64,000 nucleotides of DNA from Drechmeria coniospora. Taxonomy: Eukaryota > Ascomycota > Sordariomycetes > Hypocreales > Ophiocordycipitaceae. Location of the stretch: contig NC_054389.1 in assembly GCF_001625195.1 (NCBI RefSeq), forward strand, positions 6,878,520 to 6,942,519, given 5' to 3'. The position numbers and the translations under genes are program-made. Each line of letters starts with the position of its first letter. Position 1 is the first letter of the stretch. This document shows positions 1 to 9,727 of this stretch, in pieces. A model generated the notes under the pieces. The model was not told where the DNA came from, ran no database searches, and worked only from the letters and a program-made list of their open reading frames with translations.

Positions 1-2183
1 CATCGAGAACGCCAAGGAGATTGAGATGGATGCCGTCGCCAAGGATGGCGTCGTCGTCGGACACTTCATATCGGAGCACGTGGAGAATGCCGGCGTGCAC
101 TCGGGCGATGCGACGTTGATCCTGCCTCCCCAGGACCTCGAGGCGACGACGATCCAGCGGATCGAGGAGGCGACGCGCAAGATTGGCGCCGCCCTCAACG
201 TCACGGGACCCTTCAACATTCAGTTCATTGCCAAGGATAACGACATCAAGGTGATCGAGTGCAACGTGCGGGCCTCGCGCTCCTTCCCCTTCGTCTCCAA
301 GGTCATGGGCGTCGACCTCATCGAGATGGCGACCAAGGCGATCATGCACCAGCCCTTCCAGGCGCACCCGCCGACAACGCTGCCGCCGAACTGCGTCGGC
401 GTCAAGGTGCCGCAGTTCAGCTTCTCGCGCCTCTCGGGCGCCGACCCCGTGCTCGGCGTCGAGATGGCGTCGACGGGTGAGGTCGCCTGCTTCGGCGTCG
501 ACAAGTACGAGGCCTACCTCAAGGCCCTCCTCTCGACAGGCTTCAAGGTGCCCAAGGCGAACGTGCTGCTCTCGATCGGCTCATTCAAGGACAAGAACGA
601 GATGCTGCCGTCGGTGCAGAAGCTGCAGAGGATCGGCTACAAGCTGTTTGCCACGGCCGGTACCGCCGACTTCCTGCAGGAGCACGGCGTGCAGGTGCAG
701 TTCCTCGAGGTTCTCGGCAGCGACGAGGACATGAACTCGGAGTTCTCCCTCACCCAGCACCTCGCCAAGAACACGATCGATCTGTACATCAACCTGCCTT
801 CCAACAACAAGTATCGCCGGCCGGCGAACTACATGAGCAAGGGGTACATGACGCGTCGCATGGCTGTCGACTACCAGATCCCGCTCGTGACGAACGTCAA
901 GAACGCCAAGCTGCTGATCGAGGCCATCGCCCGTCACGTCTATCTTGATGTATCGAAGCGAGACTTCCAGATCACGTCGGAGCCCGCCACGACAGGGCTG
1001 ATGCCATCGGTCAAGTCGCCGGAGCCGATGCCATCCATCGGACAGTCGGCCGCGGACGCTAGGCGACCGGTGACGCGTGACGGCAACCCCAGCGTCGCTG
1101 TTGGGGGCCTTGGGTCGCCGATGCGCTGCGTAGCTGACGAACTTTCGCCGTCGACGCTGTCGTCGATCAAGCCGTCGGTCCTGCAGATCCTGTCCCAGCC
1201 GTCCATCTTCCGGAAGTCGCACGTGCTCTCGGTGAAGCAGTACACGCGGTCCGACCTGCACATGCTCTTCACGGTCGCGCAGGAGATGCGCCTCGGCGTC
1301 CAGCGCGAGGGTGTCCTCAACCTCCTCCGCGGCAAGGTGCTGTGCACGCTCTTCTACGAGCCCTCGACGAGGACCTCGGCGTCCTTTGACGCGGCCATGC
1401 AACGGCTCGGCGGCCGCACCGTCGCCGTCTCGACATCGCAATCGTCGGTGCAGAAGGGTGAGTCGCTGCAGGACACACTGCGGACGCTAGCCTGCTACGG
1501 CGACGCCATCGTCCTGCGTCACCCCGACGAGAAGTCGGTGGACATCGCCGAGAAGTACAGCGACGTGCCGGTGATCAACGGAGGCAACGGCAGCCAGGAG
1601 CACCCGACGCAGGCGTTCCTCGACCTTTTCACGATTCGCGAAGAGCTCGGCACGGTGCAGGGCTTGACCATCACCTTCCTTGGTGACCTCCTGCACGGAC
1701 GACCGGTGCACTCCCTCGTCTACCTGCTACGCCACTACCAAGTCAAGGTGCAACTCGTCGCGCCCAAGGGTCTTGGCCTGCCGGAGCCGGTCAGGGAGCA
1801 GCTCGTGTCGGCCGGCCAGCTGCTCTGCGAGTCGGAAACGCTGACGTCCGAGATTATCGCTCGCAGTGATGTCCTCTACTGCACGCGCGTCCAGAAGGAG
1901 CGCTTCGAGAGCGCGGAGAAGTACGAGCGCGTCAAGGACTCGTATCGGGTTGACAATGCGGCGCTCAAGCACGCCAAGAGCTCGATGGTGGTGATGCACC
2001 CGCTGCCGCGGAACGAGGAGGTTGCGGACGAAGTCGACTTTGACCAGCGCGCGGCGTATTTCCGACAGGTGAGCGTGCACGCATTGCCTTTGATGGAGAG
2101 TTGGCTAACATGAACGTGCACAGATGCGTTACGGACTCTACTGCCGGATGGCCCTGCTTGCCCTCGTCATGTCGACTTCATGA
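1..2183 (+). CDS. URA2: URA2/pyr-3: carbamoyl-phosphate synthase / aspartate transcarbamoylase, 3' part
   Basis: This is the C-terminal part of the multifunctional enzyme that makes carbamoyl phosphate and carbamoyl aspartate, the first two steps of pyrimidine synthesis. The gene enters from the left edge; the frame is open from base 2 and gives 708 visible residues. Exons are 2-2068 and 2124-2183, with a GTGAGC...CAG phase-0 intron. Residues 1-110 are the end of the second CPSase ATP-grasp half ([27 protein letters not shown]). Residues about 180-300 are the MGS-like allosteric domain ([12 protein letters not shown]), where UTP feedback acts in this family. ATCase covers about 385-708 and has [12 protein letters not shown], the QKGESLQDT lysine loop, [24 protein letters not shown] and [10 protein letters not shown]. 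The last exon supplies the ending [15 protein letters not shown]. The inactive DHOase-like domain that yeast Ura2 carries between MGS and ATCase is absent; a linker of about 75 Ser/Pro-rich residues takes its place. Confidence 0.96.
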
Positions 2184-2561
2184 GGTGCAAGTCAGGAGTG
2201 CGAATGGAGGGGTGAAATAGTAGAAAAATATGATGAAGAGGATCATTGCATTCGTTGCGGAGTCTCGTCCGATAGTAAAAGGCGGCCGGATTTGGGATGG
2301 CGGAGGAGGCTAGAGTCGAATTTTTGTTGGGAGTTTCACAATGTGTCGATAGAGGTGCGCTCGAAGGCATCCCGTATATTGCATGGTCCGGTCTCTCTAT
2401 CCGCGGCCGGGCGTAGAGCCGTGGTTTAGGTCGTTAGTGGGTGGGCTGTGTTCGGTGAGGGAGTATCTGTATGTTTCATGATTGCGTATGTACATATGCT
2501 GTAGGAGTGTGTATACACATAATTACCACTTAAAATGTATTTGCGTGTGCATGCGACTGCG

Positions 2562-2638
<77 letters not shown>

Positions 2639-2825
2639 CGATCCAGAAACCTTTAAAGACAGTGATTTGGTCAGAATATGTTCCGTCGGGATGAAGATGA
2701 CACTTTTGATTACAACGCGGGCCGTCTTGGCTCAGCGTCATGTGCATATATATAGTTGGAAATGCACATGTACAGCCACGCCGCATCGTACCGCCCGATC
2801 CGCAGGCGTATTACCACTACCTCCA
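2184..2825. other. Convergent 3' intergenic region
   Basis: This lies between the convergent ends of URA2 and the methyltransferase gene. It holds both 3' UTRs and a long GT microsatellite. The short reading frames across it are artefacts of the GT/CA repeat. I see no gene. Confidence 0.8.
2569..2637. repeat. (GT)n microsatellite
   Basis: This is an uninterrupted GT dinucleotide run of 69 bases (about 34 units), flanked on the left by an imperfect GCGTGTGTGC stretch. It sits in the shared 3' region of two convergent genes. Confidence 0.97.
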
Positions 2826-4764
2826 TCACGCCGTGGACTCTGGCTTCTGGGCGTAGATGACGTGCAGTGGCATGTACATGAGCGCCGCGTTGTCGTGATA
2901 CGCCCGACGCACCTCCATGAGGAACAGCTCGACCTCATCTCGGCTCCATTGCAAGCCGCGTGTCAGCGGCCCGAGGGCGATCGCTTGAATGCCGTCCAGC
3001 AGGATCGTCCGCCAGTACAAGCCCACCGTCTTGAGCACCTTGTTCTTGGGCCACGTCCCGATGGGCACGTGGAAGACACGCTCCGTCACGTTGACGAAGC
3101 CAGCGTCGCGCATCATGCGCGCTAGCAGACCGCCCGCCGCCATGTCGAGGTTGACGCCGAGGGCGTTGAGGCCTTCCGTCACCCTCGCCCAGAATTGGAC
3201 GACAGGGTGCTCGGGCGGTATGGTGCCGCTCGCCTGGGCCTTCTTGGGGCGGTGGTGAATCTCTTGCAGCTCGATCCAGCCGCCCGGTTTCAGATGTCTG
3301 CTGTCCTCGTCAGTGACGCCGCCATCGGTGCCACCCTACCTCGGGGGATCTCGGGAGTCTCGAGGGTCTGGGGCTCGTGGGAGCAAACCTACTCCAGGGC
3401 CCGGCGAAAGAGCCGCATCCAGTCCTTGATGGCCATGACGGTGTGGCGAGAATGAATGTAGTCGAAGTGGTTGCGAGGGTGGAGCCAGGGAGACTCGATG
3501 TCATCCACCATGAACCTCACGTTGGGCGGCAGCCAGTCCGGCTGTATGGGTGATAGGTCAATGCCGAGCACATGAGCGCTCGGGAACTGGTCGCCCACTG
3601 CAACAGCGGTCAGAGGATCAGCTCGGACGCGTACCAAGTTCATGAAAGCAAGCGCAGGCCCGCATCCGGCTGGATTGTTCAGTTCAACTCACTCTCTATG
3701 GCCCAGATGCCGGTGCCGGTGCCCATGTCAAGCACCTCCTGCGGGTGGTTCCCTATCGGGGCAAAATGAAGCTTCTGGCTGCACAAAAGCTTCACCATGG
3801 CATGCTTCATGTCCTCCCTCTCCTGCTCGACGTCGTCGTTGGGGAAGTTATAGCTGCCTTCGCGGAAGCGATGATAGCGCCGACCGTTCTCGTACAGGTA
3901 GTCCCGTACCGACGACTCGGCCGTGGTGCTGCCGGAACTGAAGCCGTCACTGTCGTAGCCGCCATCCGATTCATCGGGCGGCAGCCGTTCCTCCTCGGAA
4001 CTGTCGGCGACAATGGACGCCTCCGCCTGTGACAAGGCTTCTCGGGCCATGTCCGACTGCTCGGACGTCGACATGGACGGGAACATGGACTGTCCGTTTG
4101 GGTGTGTCAGCGGAGTGAGCAGCAGGGACTCGGCCCGTCGCTCGGCGGGCTCGGACGAACGTGGCCCGTTGTCATGGCCGTCGTCGCCACCGCCGTGCTG
4201 GGAATCTGGTTTTTGCTCCTGGTCTTGGTCTGCAGCCACACGATAGGGCAGCGTGCGCGTTTGGGTCTTCTCGTCCGCCGACACCGTTGCCGTTGCAGTT
4301 GCCGTAGGTTCTCTCAGCATCCCGGCCACTGTCATGACGGCGGGCGGCTCGGACGGGGTTGGTGTTTCCTGTTGCGGCGGCGACGCGGCCGTTTGCTGGA
4401 ACTTTGCGGCATGTTTTTCACCACCGCCATGTGGCCTTCGGTCCACGGCGAGGGGAACCGTTGATGGATTTTGCTGTTTCCGTCGTCCTTGACCCTGTAC
4501 GTCGGGTAGTTGTCCCTGCTGCTGGGAGGTTCCTGGCTGTGCCGTTTCCACGTCGGCAACCACCGGATGGGTTCCAGGCACGAGGTCGTGAGGGGTCACA
4601 GGTTGGGCTTGAGGTCGTGTTGCATGCTGATCATGCTGGTCGCTGTGCGGCGTTTTGTCGAGTTCGGATGGCCTTCTGATCGTGGCATCAGGTTCGTTCT
4701 GGCCGTTCTCGGTCGATGCACCAGAGCCGGGTAGGCCGGAATTGTTTTGGGGCCGCTGTACCAT
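2826..4764 (-). CDS. SAM-dependent methyltransferase, LaeA/UMTA-like
   Basis: This is a predicted class I S-adenosylmethionine methyltransferase. Three exons on the minus strand (4764-3693, 3597-3393, 3297-2826) give 582 residues. Both introns are 95 nt (GTGAGT...CAG and GTAGGT...CAG). The first about 320 residues are low-complexity and rich in Gln, Pro, Ser and Thr. The catalytic domain begins near residue 340 with motif I, VLDMGTGTGIWAIE, continues across the first junction into GDQFPSAHVLGIDLSPIQPD, then VRFMVDDIESPW, and after the second junction HLKPGGWIELQEI. This order is typical of fungal LaeA-like enzymes, a large family that includes velvet-complex regulators and many members of unknown substrate. 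I chose ATG 4764 (MVQRPQ); the frame stays open upstream to 5310, but that stretch looks like leader. No biosynthetic cluster lies nearby, so an assignment to LaeA itself is not supported. Confidence 0.87.
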
Positions 4765-6072
4765 GTTGAAGCTGAGAGGAGACGAAGGCTGGTATCGGTT
4801 GGGGGGGGGGGCGGTGAGGGGGAAGGCGAGGGTAACTGCGGCGGCTGCGGAGGTGGTGACGGTGGTGGAATACGGGCAAGACGGTGACGGTGGTGTAATA
4901 CGAGCAAGACGATGCCGGCTCACCGAGGGCCCCGACGTTGATGGATCCAAGGGTGCTTTGCTACTCAGTCGAAAGACGGTGGCTGAGCGATATGCAGGTG
5001 CCAGGTGTTCTTGGTCGACCCTGTCGCTCGTGATGGAGCCGTGGACGAGGTGGTATTTTGTAGACAACGCAGTCCTTGTACGCAAGCTCGTGGCATGGGT
5101 ACGGCGGCGGCGGCGGCGGCGGTGCAGTAGAATGGATTTTCTATTCCTCTTTCCTTGCCACCGAGAGCTTCGCTTGATGTCAGGGTCCGGTCCGGCATGT
5201 GCTCTCGACGTCCGCCGAAGCGTGCTACTATCGTGCTCGAGGACCGGACCGATTGCACGTCCCTTTATCTTGCGACGATCGACGTCGAGCAGGATGGTCC
5301 TTCTGGACACACGGGTAGATGTCGAAACGAAACGGGGAGGCGACGGCGGACAAACGGGGGCGAGGAGAATGATGGATGCACGGATGGATGAATGAGGGGG
5401 GGACTGGCTAATCTCGGCGACATGACATTTGGATCGGACGGGTCAGCCTGCCGGGGAGAAGAGAGGAGGGAGGGGAAGGGTGTGGTGCAAGAGAGCAAGT
5501 AGGCGGATGAGTGCTTGTATATGTATGCGTGTGCATGAACGACGGAGTCTGGATGGATGGATGGATAGACAGGCCAAAGGTGGAGGGACTCTATTGCGTA
5601 CGGTGGAAGGAAAGCTGGTCGAGCGACGCGGAGAGGTCAGTCGAGATGGATAGCATGTCGAAGCAAAGCTCCACCTGCCACTGACACACTGACAGTGATG
5701 AAAGACAGTGGAGAGTGTAAGTAATTAGTGCGTTGCCGTTACTGCGTTACACTGCCAATGGGCTGCAAAAGGGTAGCTGGGGGGCGAGTGGATACATCTC
5801 TGATTGCCGAAGCGGCCTAGTACGAGTACAGACAGAGACAGTGACGGGATCCATGAGCGGCGGCGGCGCTCGATGCACCAATCCCTGCTGGGCACGCTGC
5901 AGGCTGCCTACGATGCCGCCACGGCGGCGTCCACTTGCCACCTGGAGCCCTGGACACGATGGCCTGGCCCCTGGACTCAACCCTGGCCAGACCGCACTCC
6001 CAGGGCGGGGCTCGACCATCCACTCTCCTCCTCTCACTCTCGCGCCCTCACCTTTGCTCGCTTTTCTCCTCT

Positions 6073-6161
6073 CGCTCACTTTTCTCTTTTCGCTCACTTT
6101 TCTCTTTTCGCTCGCTTTTCTCTTTTCGCCCGCTTGTCTCTTTTCGCCCGCTTTCTCTTTT
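6073..6161. repeat. 18-bp pyrimidine-rich minisatellite
   Basis: Five tandem units of CGCTCACTTTTCTCTTTT or close variants occur here; the last unit is 17 bp. Further degenerate C/T-rich sequence flanks both sides. The period is a multiple of three, which explains the long serine/phenylalanine/leucine-rich frames seen through it. Confidence 0.93.
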
Positions 6162-7082
6162 CGCTCACCTTCTTCTCACTCTCTCCCACTTTTCTCTCCC
6201 TGGGGAAAGTGGCGAGGGCGACGAGGCAAGGTGGGGGCGAGAAGCGCTCTACCGTGGTCATGATGAAAATGCCCGGCTGGCCTGGTTCATTTCTACAATA
6301 GGGCAGAGGCCATGACGACACGGCATCCAACGGGTCGGCCGGCCTCGGCGTTTATTCATCTTGAAAATCTTTGGATCGATCCTCAGTGACTGTCCTCGGT
6401 GCAATGCGGCGGCTGGCTCGTCCGCGCACGTCGCCGGTCACGTTGAGCGGCACCGTTACCTGCCCCCCATTTATGGGGGCTGTTCGCTCGCTATCGACGA
6501 GCCGAGCCGACCCCTCCTCCCCATGTGACGGGTCATGCAGTGGTATTACAGTACTTGCGACGACGACTTGTCCTCTTCGCCTCGTCCCGGGACGCATCCA
6601 CATGGGAGTGCGGAGTATTAATTACTTACTTGTACACTTACAACTACGGAGTACGCACATGAACATACTTGGGGCGGGTCCTTGCAGATTCGTACAGTGC
6701 ACTTTTATGAGCAATGGCAATGCACATGCACATGCACTCTGTGCATGAATCCGATCTCCCTTCCTCGTCGCGCGAAAAGGGGATGATGATGGCTTGCGGG
6801 CACTACACGGACGCTTGTGGTGGTTGATGCGACGAATTTTCCACCGACGGCCCAGACACGCCTTTACCCATTCAACACCACCACCCGTTGCCTGCTGGCC
6901 CGACGATCATCGGGCAGGTAACATATGTATGTGGGGTAGCACGCAGATGGGAGCGAGCACAGGAAGAGCGCACAGAAAGGCGAGACAAGACAAGACAAGA
7001 CATGCATTCAGGCCCTTGTCATTCGTTTGCTTGCTCGCCGTACAGAGACTAGGATGAAATCGCGTACGTACGTGTACAGTAC

Positions 7083-7117
7083 GGAGTAGGGAGTAGGGAG
7101 TAGGGAGTAGGGAGTAG
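7083..7117. repeat. Heptamer array (GGAGTAG)5
   Basis: Five perfect copies of the heptamer GGAGTAG follow directly on a TACGGAGTA motif at 7080-7088. The array therefore looks like an expansion of the dispersed CGGAGTA element with C changed to G. Confidence 0.93.
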
Positions 7118-7760
7118 ACGAGGAAGCATTCGTACAGTAAAACGCCAATACAACCTGCAATACATGCACAGTCGCTTGACAAAAGTGAATGTTCAGTTTT
7201 GGTAGCGCTACTCCTACAAATTTCATCGACATTTATGCCACCCCACTGCACGGGGTACCGTTTGCTTGTCGTTCCCTAGGTACCTACCTACGAAGGGACT
7301 CCGTACAGAGAGTACTGTGCAATAGTATCGACCACTGATTATTACTCCGTACGAGAGAACAGTAAATGCATGTGGCAGTGGATGTCTTGTATAGAGTACT
7401 CCGTACATGCATGCTAACGTTGCAATTGGACACGAGGCCCGTACAAATGCTTGTACTCGCATCGTGCTGTAGCAGATGTGTTCTGCTACCTCGTATCCAA
7501 GTAGATACACTGTGCACCCATATATGCGGCACACCGTCATGCACAGTACGCGTCACGAACCTACTGTACGCCTGCTATTACCGTGTATTCATATGAGTAG
7601 AGTACACGTACATGAAATCCTCGCACGTGCACATCTTCTCGCCACGGATACGACCAGTATGCTGACAGTTCCTCGCCTGCTCCCACCCACCCTTGCCGCG
7701 ACGAGTGGCTGGTCATACTGACCCCGCGTTTGGTCGCCTTTACAGGTGTGCCGACGACGG

Positions 7761-7920
7761 ACGGCTTGGATCATGGACGGCTTGGATCATGGCCGGCTTG
7801 GATCATGGACGGCTTGGATCATGGACGGCTTGGATCATGGACGGCTTGGATCATGGACGGCTTGGATCATGGCCGGCTTGGATCATGGCCGGCTTGGATC
7901 ATGGCCGGCTTGGATCATGG
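7761..7920. repeat. 16-bp minisatellite, ten units
   Basis: Ten head-to-tail copies of a 16-bp unit, ACGGCTTGGATCATGG or its CCGG variant, fill exactly 160 bp. The first base follows the order A A C A A A A C C C. Since 16 is not a multiple of three, every forward frame reads the same 16-residue cycle, so the overlapping open frames here are not evidence of a gene. Confidence 0.97.
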
Positions 7921-9663
7921 ATGACATTGGACCACCATGGCCTGGGTGTTTGCGTTTGCCACCTCTGCAAACCCAGTGCATATGCGTCGCTTGACCTGTC
8001 GGTGCTGCCAAGACTGGCGACCTGCTGGACGATCGAGGGTTGGCCGCCTTCCAAATTCCCAGCCGCTTCGGTAGGGATGGGATGCATGAAACATCAACCG
8101 TCGGGTGTAAACGCGTACTGTACCTTGGCCGCACCAGGCGAAGAACTTGGCAACGACGTCATCCCGTCGACGCAACCGATCCTCGCTTGCCACCATGGCT
8201 GCTGCGTAACCCCGTCGGGACTCGGACCTGCTCCATGCTCGTATGGAGGAACACCGGTGCGCATGCATGTACATGTAGACGTTCAGGTGCATGCGCATGC
8301 TACAGGCTACTCGACATTCGCAGTGGGTATTTCGAATGAAATATCAGTATTCCATTATCCGACGCAACGTCTTGGCCGATGTGTACCTCTCGTTCCACCC
8401 AGTGGTGTCGAGGGCCGTTTGCCTGGAATCATATCGGGTACGGGGTTCACAGTGCGACTATGGGGCAACCCATCAGCATAAACAATGTCGAAGGACACCT
8501 GCAACGTATATGCGAGCTCCTATTTATCGAATACGGCAAGTTGGTCTGTGGAAGTGTACTCATCGGAATGCCAGCGCCATCACCGCTCGCTGGGAAGTGC
8601 AACGACCTTTTGTCATCTCCGTTCAAGCTGCACCGTGTCCTCGAGCAGGGACATGCACTGTGTAGATACACCTACGGCAGACATGTCTGCACAGTGCATG
8701 CTAGTGCCTGTCCACCTCCAGAGCCACCGTCATGTGCCCGCCATAATTGGCTGTCCGCCTCGGCCCAGCCCCTGACGTTGCCGCTAGCGTTGGCGCTGGC
8801 GCAAGGGCTACACCTCGGGGGGGGGGGCTGACGTACAGGCGGCACGGGTACCTACGGCCTGTGCCTGGAGCCGGTCGCCTCGCCCTGGTGCGGATCGCCG
8901 TCGTCGCACCCGTTGGGCCGAGAAAAATAATGGCCACTGCTGGGCGACAAAATGGTGTGGCCGTCCGACATCTTTTTCTCACCCCCCATGGGTCAATCGG
9001 AGCCACGACCCCGCCGACCACCAAGGGCCAACCCGCCAGACAGACGCGGGACTCGTTGCATACTTACAGCACGCTGCTGGCAGTTCTCAAGCCCTGCGGA
9101 TGGCGTCCCGACGAGAGTCGTTTCGGCGAATGCACGGTAATGCCATCGGCCTGACGTCTGGCAGGCCATGCCATCTGTGCATCAGCCTAGAGCGTCCACC
9201 GGCTCCGTGCGTCGTCCATCGGCCCGGTGCTCGTCCATCAGCCCAGAGCAGCTCGTTCCCCTGGCTCGCCGTTGGGCATTCATTCGCTCGCGCCGCAAGG
9301 CAGCTGCCGTTAGCGGTCCGTGCTATTAATGTCGCTAATTACACAGGGAAGCATCCCGCCGTGGGAGCCGGCCGTAGCGTCGTATTGACCTGGAGCAGCT
9401 ATCTGCCAGAACCTCGCTCCTCCCAGCCATCTTCATTTTCTCCCAACGTCCATCGCGTCACTGGGCAGCAAAGAGCCATCGTATCTGGCCGCAAGGCATC
9501 AACTAACCTGATCACCAATCCATCCAGTACTCCTTCATCTCCGTCCCCGTTCCCTCATTAACGGCAGCCCATCGCACGCACGTCCGCCGTCGACCGCCGT
9601 CCTGCATCGTCCGTCCGTCCGTCTACCCCGCAACACCATCGTTCACATCATCATTCACAACAC

Positions 9664-9708
9664 GCTCGTTCACAACACTCTCGTTCACAGCACTCTCGTT
9701 CACGGCAC
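9664..9708. repeat. 15-bp triplicate in the annexin leader
   Basis: Three 15-bp units built around CTCGTTCAC(A/G)(A/G)CAC lie 20-64 bp before the annexin start codon, probably in its 5' UTR. A weaker related unit (CATCGTTCACATCAT) precedes them. Confidence 0.85.
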
Positions 9709-9727
9709 AACCCTCTCCGCCATCACC

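Larger units (their letters stand above)
4765..9727. other. Gene-free region upstream of the methyltransferase and annexin genes
   Basis: These 5 kb separate two divergently transcribed genes. Open frames here are short or caused by repeats. The region holds a CGG trinucleotide run (about 5102-5122), an 18-bp pyrimidine minisatellite, a GGAGTAG heptamer array, a 16-bp minisatellite, several TACGGAGTA-type motifs (6611-7403) and a G run near 8818-8827. The stretch just before 9728 is C/T-rich leader-like sequence. I see no protein or RNA gene. Confidence 0.7.

Noticed and set aside
2826..4764. Secondary-metabolite cluster around the LaeA-like methyltransferase
   Set aside because: Neighbours are URA2 and an annexin; no PKS, NRPS, terpene cyclase, P450 or transporter gene is visible.
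4765..5310. Methyltransferase start moved up to the ATG at 5310
   Set aside because: The extra about 180 residues include the antisense of a CGG run and low-complexity Arg/Thr/Ser sequence typical of leader DNA; MVQRPQ at 4764 is a more credible start.
7761..7920. CRISPR-like array
   Set aside because: Units are contiguous with no spacers, in a eukaryotic genome.
7693..8481. 262-residue frame through the 16-bp minisatellite
   Set aside because: The open frame is created by the repeat, and downstream sequence lacks coding character.
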